From Micavibrio sp. UBA7689 (GTDB lineage Bacteria > Pseudomonadota > Alphaproteobacteria > Micavibrionales > Micavibrionaceae), in NCBI GenBank assembly GCA_002482805.1, contig DLGR01000012.1:1-36612 (forward strand): DNA of 36,612 nucleotides. Direction: 5' to 3'. The notes beneath the pieces are model-generated. The model had not been told where the DNA came from and made no database searches. It worked only from the letters and a program-made list of their open reading frames with translations. How positions within the stretch are numbered: position 1 is the first letter of the stretch; every line of letters starts with the position of its first letter. Shown here piece by piece: positions 18,901 through 25,886 of the stretch. Both the position numbers and the translations under genes were made by a program.

Positions 18901-19128
18901 ATGACGGCCTTGACCGCTTTAATGGCTCTTACGCCGCTTGTTCTGGCGGCGGACGATCCGGGGAAAGAAATCCTCCACCCCGTGGCTGTCGTCATTTTTT
19001 CAGGTCTTTTAACAAGCACAATTTTGAATCTTGTCGTTACCCCGCTTATTTTTTGGATGTTCGGGCAAAAGACAATTCAAAAACTAATGCCTCAATCTTT
19101 CAACCAACCGCAAAGGAGCGACTTATGA
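15985..19128 (+). CDS. Heavy-metal RND efflux pump (CusA/CzcA family), module A
   Basis: 1047 residues, the usual size for the HME-RND family: TM1, large periplasmic loop, TM2-6, second loop, TM8-12. The start NNRLFVVVMAVVIMGYGL and PVDVFPDLNRPTVTIFSEAEG are family hallmarks. The TM4 segment reads VAVGELVDDAIVDVEN, not the DFG-x-x-VDG form of CzcA nor the AIGAMVDAA form of CusA, so its metal cannot be taken from either. Proton-driven export of a metal from periplasm or cytosol. No outer-membrane factor is encoded in this module. Overlaps the next gene by 4 bp. Confidence 0.92.
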   Translation: MFDRLIGFSLNNRLFVVVMAVVIMGYGLVTLRQLPVDVFPDLNRPTVTIFSEAEGLAPEEVETLVTLPIETVMNGASGVSRVRSASSIGLSIVWVEFDWSMDTYKARQIVAEKLQQTKENLPAAVNPVLGPIASIMGEIMLVGLTSDNPAVTPMDLRTMADWDIRQRLLAIPGLSQIAVIGGDVKQYQVLLDPEKMLYNNVTFEEVRIALENANVNSTGGFLNGAYQERLIRNLARITKLDDIRKAVLPKAVEGNLPALTIQDVGDVRIGGPLGKRGDAGIGGKPGVILSIQKQPGADTASLTKKIREELDSYEKALPKGVVLHKDIFSQALFIDYAIKNVKDALRDGSILVVIVLFMFLLNVRTTFITLTAIPLSLIITVLVFKFFGLSINTMTLGGLAVAVGELVDDAIVDVENIFRRLRENKHSKNPHKPIDIIREASVEVRSSIVFATIIVVLVFIPLFAMGGIEGKIFMPLGIAYIVSIFASLIVAVTLTPALCSYLLPNMKILSGEKDSWLVRVLKNAQKTALDGAMKARWVVLGVVAASFVFSLILVSTFGKEFLPPFNEGSATINLMSAPGTSLDESNRIGTLAEKLIMQVPEVALTGRRTGRAEQDDHAEGVHSSEIEVEFKEGGRSKAEVLGDIREKLSTIPGIVTNIGQPISHRIDHLLSGVRAQIAVKVFGEDLDNLRDIAEEVRVAMADVKGVVDLQVEKQVMIPQLHIRIDRDKAATEGVMAGEIADMSELALQGKTVGQIVEGQRIQDMVIRLNDESRSSPEQIGTIPMDNVRGTVTPLGLVASIERGEGPNIINRENVHRRIVISANVAGRDLVGAVNEMRENIEKKVHLPKGYYIVYGGQFEAQESASKMILILGMFSLAGMFLVLYSHFRSVNLALQVMVGIPLAFIGAVLGVWMTGAVFSIATMVGFITLTGISARNGILMIAHYLHLMREEGEQFSLAMLYRGSQERLVPVLMTALTALMALTPLVLAADDPGKEILHPVAVVIFSGLLTSTILNLVVTPLIFWMFGQKTIQKLMPQSFNQPQRSDL

Positions 19129-19532
19129 AGAACAAAACCATTTTAACCCTGCTAATTGGCTCTGCCATGCTTATTACAAATCCCGTAATGGCTGCCGAAG
19201 TGACAGATGCAGACCATGCGGAACACCACAAAGAAGCCACTGTTGAGGCAGATGGTACAGTTTCTCTCGAAACAAGTTACACCGCTCTACAAACAGCGAT
19301 ATCCAATAATTTCTTCGATCAGATACATGAAATTGTCGAAGGGATGGAAAGTAACCTAAATGGCGTGAAAGAAAGCCATAAGGATGATGCAAGCATTACC
19401 GGAACCGTAGATATGCTTTTGAAGGTTCTCGAAGACCTTCACAACGCCGGAGATGCCAAAGACGCTGCCAAAGCCCAAGTCTATCTGAAAAAGCTGGATA
19501 GTGGCCTCAAGCTACTCAAGGCCCGTTTGTAA
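19125..19532 (+). CDS. Unknown small periplasmic helical protein in metal operon
   Basis: 135 residues: a signal peptide (MKNKTILTLLIGSAMLI to MAA), a short His/Asp-rich start (DADHAEHHKEA) and a helical body of four predicted amphipathic helices without cysteine. I do not recognise the family. Its ATG overlaps the pump stop by 4 bp and AGGAG lies 7 nt upstream, so it is coupled to the pump. A longer frame runs upstream to 18717, but that part only shadows the pump gene. Context suggests a periplasmic metal buffer or adaptor; no motif proves it. Confidence 0.7.
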   Translation: MKNKTILTLLIGSAMLITNPVMAAEVTDADHAEHHKEATVEADGTVSLETSYTALQTAISNNFFDQIHEIVEGMESNLNGVKESHKDDASITGTVDMLLKVLEDLHNAGDAKDAAKAQVYLKKLDSGLKLLKARL

Positions 19533-19575
19533 TTTAAAGAGTTTACTTTCAATCAACTTTTAAAAGGAAAATAAA

Positions 19576-19953
19576 ATGAAAATTTCTACACTTGTTCTCG
19601 CAGCTATTATTGCCGTGACACCGTTTGCCGCCAAAGCGGAAGACGCAATGAAAATGCCTGCCGATCATAAGTCCATGTCACATGAAGACATGATGTCTAA
19701 AATGGGTCCGTCCGATAAAGCCTTCATGGAGTGTCACGAAAAAATGATGAAGGACATGACTGTAAAACCAACAGGCGATGCCGATAAAGACTTTGTCGCT
19801 ATGATGATTCCTCATCACCAAGGGGCAATAGATATGGCGGAAGTCGAACTGAAATACGGCAAAGACCCTGCTATTCGCAAAATGGCCGAAGATATTATCA
19901 AGGCACAAAAAGCTGAAATAGAAGCGTTTAAGAAATGGCAGACAGCCAAATAA
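19576..19953 (+). CDS. DUF305 exported protein, Met/His-rich
   Basis: 125 residues: signal peptide ending AKA, a Met-rich linker (AMKMPADHKSMSHEDMMSKM) and a DUF305 ferritin-like helical pair with MIPHHQGAIDMA, the family's signature. DUF305 proteins commonly sit with copper-resistance genes and the Met and His residues suit Cu(I)/Cu(II) binding in the periplasm. Preceded by AAAAGGA at 7 nt and followed by a strong terminator, so it closes the first transcript of module A. Confidence 0.85.
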   Translation: MKISTLVLAAIIAVTPFAAKAEDAMKMPADHKSMSHEDMMSKMGPSDKAFMECHEKMMKDMTVKPTGDADKDFVAMMIPHHQGAIDMAEVELKYGKDPAIRKMAEDIIKAQKAEIEAFKKWQTAK

Positions 19954-19958
19954 ACCAT

Positions 19959-19998
19959 ATCTGCCACGCTTGACTAGTTGCAAGCGTGGCAGATTTTT
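19959..19998 (+). terminator. Rho-independent terminator after the DUF305 gene
   Basis: A perfect 14-bp stem (ATCTGCCACGCTTG with its complement) around an 8-nt loop, followed by TTTTTA. It would stop transcription from 14540-19953; the DUF2933/copA pair must then have its own promoter or read-through. It is the strongest terminator in the window. Confidence 0.9.
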
Positions 19999-20012
19999 AT
20001 AGGAGAATTACA

Positions 20013-20228
20013 ATGACACACACTGAACATTGCGCCCCTAAGGGGTTTGTAAAATGGTTTTTATCATGGCGAGGTGTCGTACTCACGGTTCTTCTCGCTG
20101 GATTGAGTTATTATCTATTAACCCAACATCTGGGACATGTAGGAATAGCTTTGCCGTATCTTATTTTACTGGCTTGCCCCCTCATGCATATTTTTGGACA
20201 CCATCACGATGAAGGCGATAAAAAATGA
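20013..20228 (+). CDS. DUF2933 small membrane protein
   Basis: 71 residues with two hydrophobic segments (VVLTVLLAGLSYYLL and ALPYLILLACPLMHIF) and a His-rich tail HIFGHHHDEGD. This is the layout of DUF2933 proteins found with copper resistance genes. The chosen ATG has AGGAG 7 nt upstream; an earlier in-frame start lies within the terminator hairpin and is unlikely. Its stop overlaps the ATG of copA by 4 bp. Likely a small metal-binding partner of the ATPase in the inner membrane; the function of the family is not settled. Confidence 0.75.
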   Translation: MTHTEHCAPKGFVKWFLSWRGVVLTVLLAGLSYYLLTQHLGHVGIALPYLILLACPLMHIFGHHHDEGDKK

Positions 20229-22417
20229 GCGATCATAAACACGACTGTTGCCATCACACACACGAACATCATGCTGGGCAAAGCCAAACGGCTGTTGTGG
20301 ATGGCGGCGCGGTTTATACATGTCCTATGCATCCCCAAATCCGGCAGAATGGACCCGGTACATGTCCAATATGCGGTATGGCATTGGAACCGGAAGTGGT
20401 CACAGGCACCGAAGGACCAAATCCCGAGTTGGTGGATATGACCAAGAGATTTTGGATTGGCCTTGTTTTGACGCTTCCGGTTTTCGTGCTGGAGATGGGA
20501 AGCCATTTTCTGGACCTACATCATTATATCAGCGGCTCTACTTCAAATTGGATACAGTTCACACTGGCAACACCTGTGGTGCTTTGGAGTGGAAAGCCTT
20601 TCTTTGAGCGTGGATGGGCTTCCCTAAAAAACAAAAGCCTTAATATGTTCACCTTAATAGCCATGGGTACGGGCGTTGCTTGGGGCTATAGTATTTTAGC
20701 AACGATCCTCCCACATATATTTCCTCTTGCCTTCCAACATGAAGATGGCTCCGTGCCTGTCTATTTCGAGGCAGCCGCTGTCATTGTTGTTTTGGTGCTG
20801 CTGGGACAGGTTCTGGAATTAAAAGCACGGGAACAGACTGGAGGCGCAATTCGTGCCTTATTGGACCTTGCACCTAAAACGGCTCATCGTATGACCGCTA
20901 ACGGGGCGGACGAGGAAGTCTCACTTGAAAGTATTTTATTAGAAGATCATTTACGAGTAAGGCCGGGTGACAAGGTTCCGGTTGATGGATCAGTGGTTGA
21001 GGGCCGTAGCACAGTCGATGAGTCCATGATTACGGGGGAATCTATGGCCGTTATGAAAGAAGCGGGAAGCCGTGTTATTGGCGGAACCGTGAACCAGACG
21101 GGCAGTTTTGTCATGAAGGCCGAACGCATAGGGCGGGATACCATGCTTGCACAGATTGCAAAGATGGTAAGAGAGGCACAACGTAGCCGCGCGCCCATTC
21201 AACGCTTGGCTGATGTTGTTTCGTCATGGTTTGTGCCATTAGTCATCCTTATGGCAGTCGTGGCGTTCGTCTCGTGGGCAAACTTTGGTCCGTCGCCACA
21301 ACTAAGTTACGGCCTGATCGCCGCCGTAAGTGTCTTAATCATCGCGTGCCCGTGCGCCCTTGGCCTTGCTACCCCTATGTCCATCATGGTTGGCGTTGGA
21401 CGCGGCGCAAAAGCAGGCGTTCTCATTAAAAATGCCGAATCATTGGAACGTATGGAAAAGGTCGATACGTTGGTTGTAGACAAGACAGGGACGCTCACCG
21501 AAGGAAAACCAAGAGTTACCGGAATTGCAACGGCAGATTCTATCACCGAAGACGAAATTCTTTTGATAGCGGCATCCTTGGAACAGCACAGCGAACATCC
21601 ACTTGCCCATGCCATCATTAAGGCTGCACAAGAAAAAAATATGAATCTGTATCCCGTGGAAGGTTTTGATTCCCCCACAGGTAAGGGGGTCGTCGGTACT
21701 GTAAACGGTGGAATGGCCTTACTTGGAAATGCAATTTTGATGGGTGAGAATAGCATTGATGTTTCTAGCATCTCATCCCGCGCAGATGAATGGCGTGGCG
21801 GAGGTGCAACCGTCATCTACATAGCCATAGCTGGAAAGTTTTCTGGAATCATAGCAATCGCAGACCCGATTAAAGACTCTACGCCTGAAGCAATCCGGCA
21901 ACTAAAATCCCTTGGTATCAAGGTTGTCATGCTTACGGGGGATAATCTACGCACGGCACAAGCCGTAGCACGTACATTGGGTATTACGGAGGTGAAAGCC
22001 GAGGTTCTACCCGAGGACAAGGGACTCATTGTCAAGAAATACAGGGAAGATGGACGAATTGTAGCCATGGCAGGCGACGGAACAAATGATGCGCCCGCTC
22101 TGGCTTCTGCTGATGTGGGGATTGCCATGGGAACTGGAACTGATGTTGCCATGGAAAGTGCAGGCATAACCCTTCTCAAAGGCGATCTCATGGGCATCAT
22201 CCGCGCTCGTCAGTTATCGGAAGCGGTAATGCAGAATATCCGGCAAAATCTATTCTTCGCCTTCTTTTATAATGTCGCGGGAATTCCGATAGCAGCAGGC
22301 ATATTGTTTCCGTTTTTTGGAGTCATGCTTAGCCCCATGATTGCCGCAGCAGCGATGGCGTTAAGTTCCGTAAGTGTTATAGGGAATGCATTACGACTTA
22401 AGATTATAAAGCTCTGA
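20225..22417 (+). CDS. copA: Copper-exporting P1B-type ATPase
   Basis: 730 residues. The N-terminus has a Cys/His tract (CCHHTHEHH) and a YHS-like heavy-metal binding motif CPMHPQIRQNGPGTCPICGM, instead of ferredoxin-like CxxC domains. The core has the actuator TGES, CPC at residues 375-377 in the sixth membrane helix, DKTGT with Asp419 as phosphate acceptor, the His-Pro pair at 458-459 and GDGTNDAPAL. NVAGIPIAAGI and the following MxxSS segment fit Cu(I) subclass P1B-1. It exports Cu(I) from cytosol to periplasm, where the RND pump and DUF305 protein can take over. Confidence 0.93.
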   Translation: MSDHKHDCCHHTHEHHAGQSQTAVVDGGAVYTCPMHPQIRQNGPGTCPICGMALEPEVVTGTEGPNPELVDMTKRFWIGLVLTLPVFVLEMGSHFLDLHHYISGSTSNWIQFTLATPVVLWSGKPFFERGWASLKNKSLNMFTLIAMGTGVAWGYSILATILPHIFPLAFQHEDGSVPVYFEAAAVIVVLVLLGQVLELKAREQTGGAIRALLDLAPKTAHRMTANGADEEVSLESILLEDHLRVRPGDKVPVDGSVVEGRSTVDESMITGESMAVMKEAGSRVIGGTVNQTGSFVMKAERIGRDTMLAQIAKMVREAQRSRAPIQRLADVVSSWFVPLVILMAVVAFVSWANFGPSPQLSYGLIAAVSVLIIACPCALGLATPMSIMVGVGRGAKAGVLIKNAESLERMEKVDTLVVDKTGTLTEGKPRVTGIATADSITEDEILLIAASLEQHSEHPLAHAIIKAAQEKNMNLYPVEGFDSPTGKGVVGTVNGGMALLGNAILMGENSIDVSSISSRADEWRGGGATVIYIAIAGKFSGIIAIADPIKDSTPEAIRQLKSLGIKVVMLTGDNLRTAQAVARTLGITEVKAEVLPEDKGLIVKKYREDGRIVAMAGDGTNDAPALASADVGIAMGTGTDVAMESAGITLLKGDLMGIIRARQLSEAVMQNIRQNLFFAFFYNVAGIPIAAGILFPFFGVMLSPMIAAAAMALSSVSVIGNALRLKIIKL

Positions 22418-22425
22418 CAAAAAAA

Positions 22426-22562
22426 TGGCGGAAGAGGTGAGATTCGAACTCACGAAGGACTTGCATAATTGCCATTTTTCGAGACCGGACTTCTTACCTA
22501 ACTAATTGTATTAATTTACTCTTTTATCATACCCTAAAAAAATATTTAAGAAAATGTGTAAG
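22426..22562 (-). repeat. Internal degenerate copy of the left attachment site
   Basis: This stretch matches 13765-13902 over its whole length: the tRNA 3' end (acceptor strand, T arm), the core, the AT-rich island end (ACTAATTG and TTAATTTACTCTTTT) and the arm-type octamer TGTGTAAG at 22555-22562. Differences: the core reads TTTCGAGACCGG, which makes the anticodon CGA, the anticodon stem is broken (AATGGC in place of ACCGG) and one arm octamer is TATTTAAG. It begins 8 bp after the copA stop and separates modules A and B. Confidence 0.85.
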
Positions 22563-22627
22563 TTTTCGCAAATTTAGTTGCACACATCGTCTTGTTTATG
22601 TGGATTGTGAATGATACTTTAGCGGTA

Positions 22628-22951
22628 ATGAAATTTCTTCTCGCCCTGATAATGCTCACCTTCGCCTTTAGCGGATATTCAGCTGCCAGTCACGCTGGGG
22701 CCATTAGTGATTGCACGCCCGTTTCGGGCGCGCTGTCGGTTGATTGCGACCACGCAGGGAACTCCACAGATGGCGGCAAAGCGCAGACTTGTTTTGACTG
22801 CACCCATTGCTGCTCCGCTTCAGCGGCCATTACTCAGGAAAAACATTTAAGCTTCAATCTTACCGAAGCTTTGTTTAGCCCCGAAACATCCCAATCCCTC
22901 AGACAGGGGCGGATTTTCTCCCTTTTACGCCCCCCACGAAACTTCATCTAA
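22628..22951 (+). CDS. CzcI-like small periplasmic cysteine protein, module B
   Basis: 107 residues: signal peptide MKFLLALIMLTFAFSGYSA, then cysteines spread as DCTPVSG, DCDH and CFDCTHCCSAS, and a tail FSLLRPPRNFI. The order (signal, His/Cys middle, RPPR tail) is that of the small protein heading module A. It likely serves the Czc-type pump behind it as a periplasmic metal-binding accessory. The frame is open upstream to a TTG at 22592; the ATG at 22628 fits the signal peptide. Its ribosome site is weak. Confidence 0.62.
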   Translation: MKFLLALIMLTFAFSGYSAASHAGAISDCTPVSGALSVDCDHAGNSTDGGKAQTCFDCTHCCSASAAITQEKHLSFNLTEALFSPETSQSLRQGRIFSLLRPPRNFI

Positions 22952-22955
22952 AAGC

Positions 22956-22980
22956 ACAGGCTCTACGCCTGTTTGATTTT
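22956..22980 (+). terminator. Weak hairpin between the CzcI-like gene and czcC
   Basis: A 6-bp stem (ACAGGC / GCCTGT) with a 5-nt loop is followed by TTGATTTT. A second small hairpin, CCGGC-TTAACC-GCCGG, lies at 22981-22996. They may weaken read-through from the small gene into the pump operon. Short stems, so low certainty. Confidence 0.35.
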
Positions 22981-23031
22981 CCGGCTTAACCGCCGGAGGA
23001 AACCATACTTTTAGATTTGAGGATTTCTTCC

Positions 23032-24330
23032 ATGACTTCTTATGTCCGCCTTTTTCTGGCGGGGCTTCTTACTACGATATTTTTATCGCCAAGTGTTCCC
23101 GTATATGCACAAACAGAAGAGGCAGTAGCCGCGCCCGTTGTGAATAGGCTGTCACTTCATGATGCAATTACGATTGCTCTGCAAAAGGCTCCCTTATTTG
23201 GTGCCGCTGTAGTAAGGAATGAGGCCGCTAAGGCGGCGACCTCTAAGGCAGGGGCTTTGCCAAATCCAGAATTGTCCGTTGAAGCGGAGAATATCGGCGG
23301 AGATGGTCCCTATGAGGATTTTGAAAGCGCAGAAATCACCTATGGTGTCTCTCAGTTGGTTGAAATGCCGGGCAAACGCGCCGGACGGATTGATATAGCC
23401 AGTAGTGAAGAACAATTAAATTTATATACTCGTGACGGAGCAAGGCTCGACCTGATCCGTGATGTGGTAATCGCCTATGCCGAAGCCGTGGCCGCAGAAG
23501 AAGAATTAAATGTATTGCGACAAGAGCAAACTCTTGCCTCCGGCGTGTATGAAAGCGTTGCCGCGAAGGTAGATGCAGGGCAAGAGCCGCCAATTCAAAA
23601 GAACAAAGCCGCCATTGCACTTTCCACCAGTAACATTGCCCTTGAGAGGGTTGGGAGAACTGCTCAAACTGCTAAGACCGTTTTGAACAATCTTATGGGC
23701 GGATATGGTGATGATTTAGCCATTGCCCCGGAAACCCTTCCTGAAATGAAGCCACCGAGGAGGCTTGCTGAATATGCAGAGCTTATCTCTGCTTCACCGG
23801 AAAACCTTGCATATGATGCAGATATTCAAAGAGCCCAATCCACTTTATCTTTAGAGAAAGCTAACACCGTTCCTGATCCTACAATAAATCTGGGTGTAAA
23901 GGATTTTAGAGAAGATAACGAACAGGCCTTTGTTGCGGGCCTGTCTTTTCCTCTACCGGTTTTCGATATGAACAGAGCGGGGGTACGCCGTGCAGGGCAT
24001 GAATATAACGCCGCAATGTTAGATAAAGCGAATGCAGTTTTGACTGCCAATACACAACTTGTGGAATCTTACGAAGCGTTATCGAACGCCTATCGTGAAA
24101 ATCAAGTTTTGAAGGAAACTGTATTGCCGGGGGCACAGGAAGCCTTTGACGTAGCGCGTGAAGGGTACAACGCCGGTAAATTTGGATACTTGGAAGTCTT
24201 GGACGCGCAAAGAACTTTGTTCGAGGCACGCAAGCAATCCATTCAAACCATGCTCGATTATTATCGTGAATTGGCCGTGATTGACCGATTGACAGCCGTT
24301 CATTCCATGGCAAAACCGGAGATAAAATAA
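23032..24330 (+). CDS. czcC: TolC-family outer-membrane factor (CzcC-like)
   Basis: 432 residues: signal peptide ending VYAQ, then two OEP repeats of long helices with LSLHDAITIALQKAP and LSLEKANTVPDPTINLGV as repeat starts and LPVFDMNRAGVRRA in the second. It forms the trimeric outer-membrane channel of the tripartite exporter. GAGGA lies 7 nt before the ATG; an upstream TTG at 23017 is in frame but less likely. It is the only outer-membrane factor in the island, so it may serve both pumps. Confidence 0.88.
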   Translation: MTSYVRLFLAGLLTTIFLSPSVPVYAQTEEAVAAPVVNRLSLHDAITIALQKAPLFGAAVVRNEAAKAATSKAGALPNPELSVEAENIGGDGPYEDFESAEITYGVSQLVEMPGKRAGRIDIASSEEQLNLYTRDGARLDLIRDVVIAYAEAVAAEEELNVLRQEQTLASGVYESVAAKVDAGQEPPIQKNKAAIALSTSNIALERVGRTAQTAKTVLNNLMGGYGDDLAIAPETLPEMKPPRRLAEYAELISASPENLAYDADIQRAQSTLSLEKANTVPDPTINLGVKDFREDNEQAFVAGLSFPLPVFDMNRAGVRRAGHEYNAAMLDKANAVLTANTQLVESYEALSNAYRENQVLKETVLPGAQEAFDVAREGYNAGKFGYLEVLDAQRTLFEARKQSIQTMLDYYRELAVIDRLTAVHSMAKPEIK

Positions 24331-24599
24331 TGAGACATATTTTTTGCATGAGCATTTTGGGTTTTGCGCTGTCGGCATGTACATATGACCCTGTACCTCC
24401 ACACATCCAAAAGCGCGTTGACGCAATTCCTGCCAGTGAATTGCCTACCAGTTTTATGGCGGAACGCGACCTGTGTCCTCCCAAAAGGAAAAAAAGTCAT
24501 AACGAATGCGTGGAAAGAGTTCGTCGTGAATCTTTGGCACGCGAATTGACCCGCAAAGAAGCCAATTCAGAACCTCAAAAAATTCAAAAGGTGAAATAA
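24330..24599 (+). CDS. Small lipoprotein in the czc operon
   Basis: 89 residues with a lipoprotein signal: MRHIFCMSILGFALSAC, lipobox LSAC with Cys17 as lipidated residue. The mature part is short, charged and helical, with two further cysteines (DLCPPK, NECVERV). Its ATG overlaps the stop of czcC by one base, so it is coupled to it. I do not know the family. It could assist assembly or anchoring of the efflux complex. Confidence 0.68.
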   Translation: MRHIFCMSILGFALSACTYDPVPPHIQKRVDAIPASELPTSFMAERDLCPPKRKKSHNECVERVRRESLARELTRKEANSEPQKIQKVK

Positions 24600-24600
24600 C

Positions 24601-25875
24601 ATGAAACAAAAAAACATTAAATCTATCCTGCTTATAGGGGCTGGCATTATGGCCATAAGCGGAGCGTTCGCATGGCACGAAATAGTAAAGCCTTCCTTGG
24701 CTGCGACTGCTGAACATGGTGATGGGCACGGACACGAAGAAGGTGAAGAAAGCCACGATGCCAAGAAAGAAGAACATGGTCACGGACACAAAAAAGAAGA
24801 AAAAGGTCACGATGATCATGGCGAAGGTGAAGAAGCGGAAGAGCATGAAGAGGGTGGTTTAAAACTTACTCCTGAACAATTATCCGCTTCCGGCGTTAAG
24901 ATTTTTGAAGTGAAAAAGGGTAGCCTTTCCCATGAAGTGAGCGTTCCGGGGCGCATTATTTCGGATGCCGACCGCATAGCGCAGATCGTGCCAAAAGTAT
25001 CTGGCGTGGTGATCGAAGCGAGTAAGAACCTTGGCGATACAGTCAAAAAAGGCGAAGTCATGGCCCTGATTGAAAGTCGCGAGATGGCCGAAGCAGTGGC
25101 AGAACATCAAGCCGCATCACGTGCCGTGGAGTTGGCAAAGACAACTTACAACCGCGAAAAAACTTTGTGGGAGAAAAAGGTTACGGCAGAACAGGATTAT
25201 CTGGCCGCAAAGAACGAATGGCACGAAGCCCAGATCAATGTTGACCTCACCAAGCAAAAACTGGAAACGCTGGGTCACACTTCCGGAAAAGGCACTCCTT
25301 CCCGCTATCATGAATTGAAATCCCCTTTGGATGGAGTTGTGATCGAAAGAGAACTGACTTTGGGTGAAGCCGTGGATACGTCGCACAAGGCGTTTACAGT
25401 CGCGGATTTATCCGTCCTCTGGGTGGAAACGGCGATTGCTCCCGATGATCTCCCTTTCGTTAAAGAAGGACAGGAAGCGATTGTTCAAGGAGCAGATAGA
25501 AAGGATACGGGCAAACTTATTTTTGTCAGTCCCGTTATTCATCCTGATACGCGCTCGGCTAAAGCGATCATCGAATTGGCAAATCCCGAAGGCAAATGGC
25601 GTTCAGGCGATTATGCTACGGCACTCATTGTCACTGATACTCAAGAGGTGGGCGTAGTAGTGCCCAACGAGGCCATTCAGACAATGGAAGGAAAACCGCA
25701 TGTATTCGTTAAAACACCTGACGGATTCGAGAAACGCGAGGTATCTGCGGGAAAGTCGGATAGCCAGCATGTGGAAATTTTGAGCGGTCTTCAATTCGGG
25801 GAGAATGTTGCCATTGGAAACACTTTCACCTTAAAAGCCGAGGCCGGAAAATCGGAAGCTGAACACGCACACTAG
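24601..25875 (+). CDS. czcB: RND efflux periplasmic adaptor with His-rich N-terminus (CzcB-like)
   Basis: 424 residues. An N-terminal membrane anchor or signal (SILLIGAGIMAISGAFAW) is followed by a low-complexity region of about 45 residues full of His, Glu and Lys (GHGHEEGEESHD, HGHGHKKEEKGHDDH), which should bind Zn, Co or Cd in the periplasm. Then the adaptor core: lipoyl halves PKVSGVVIEASKNLGDTV and SPLDGVVIERELTLGEAV around an alpha-hairpin, then the barrel. AAGGTGA precedes the start. The next gene begins 11 bp downstream. Confidence 0.9.
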   Translation: MKQKNIKSILLIGAGIMAISGAFAWHEIVKPSLAATAEHGDGHGHEEGEESHDAKKEEHGHGHKKEEKGHDDHGEGEEAEEHEEGGLKLTPEQLSASGVKIFEVKKGSLSHEVSVPGRIISDADRIAQIVPKVSGVVIEASKNLGDTVKKGEVMALIESREMAEAVAEHQAASRAVELAKTTYNREKTLWEKKVTAEQDYLAAKNEWHEAQINVDLTKQKLETLGHTSGKGTPSRYHELKSPLDGVVIERELTLGEAVDTSHKAFTVADLSVLWVETAIAPDDLPFVKEGQEAIVQGADRKDTGKLIFVSPVIHPDTRSAKAIIELANPEGKWRSGDYATALIVTDTQEVGVVVPNEAIQTMEGKPHVFVKTPDGFEKREVSAGKSDSQHVEILSGLQFGENVAIGNTFTLKAEAGKSEAEHAH

Positions 25876-25886
25876 GAATTAAAGTT

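Noticed and set aside
18717..19124. N-terminal extension of the small exported protein at 19125
   Set aside because: It lies wholly inside the pump gene in another frame. The signal peptide and AGGAG both mark 19125 as the start.
22426..22489. Possible tRNA gene at the inner att copy
   Set aside because: Only the 3' half is present, with no D arm or matching acceptor strand, and the anticodon stem is broken.
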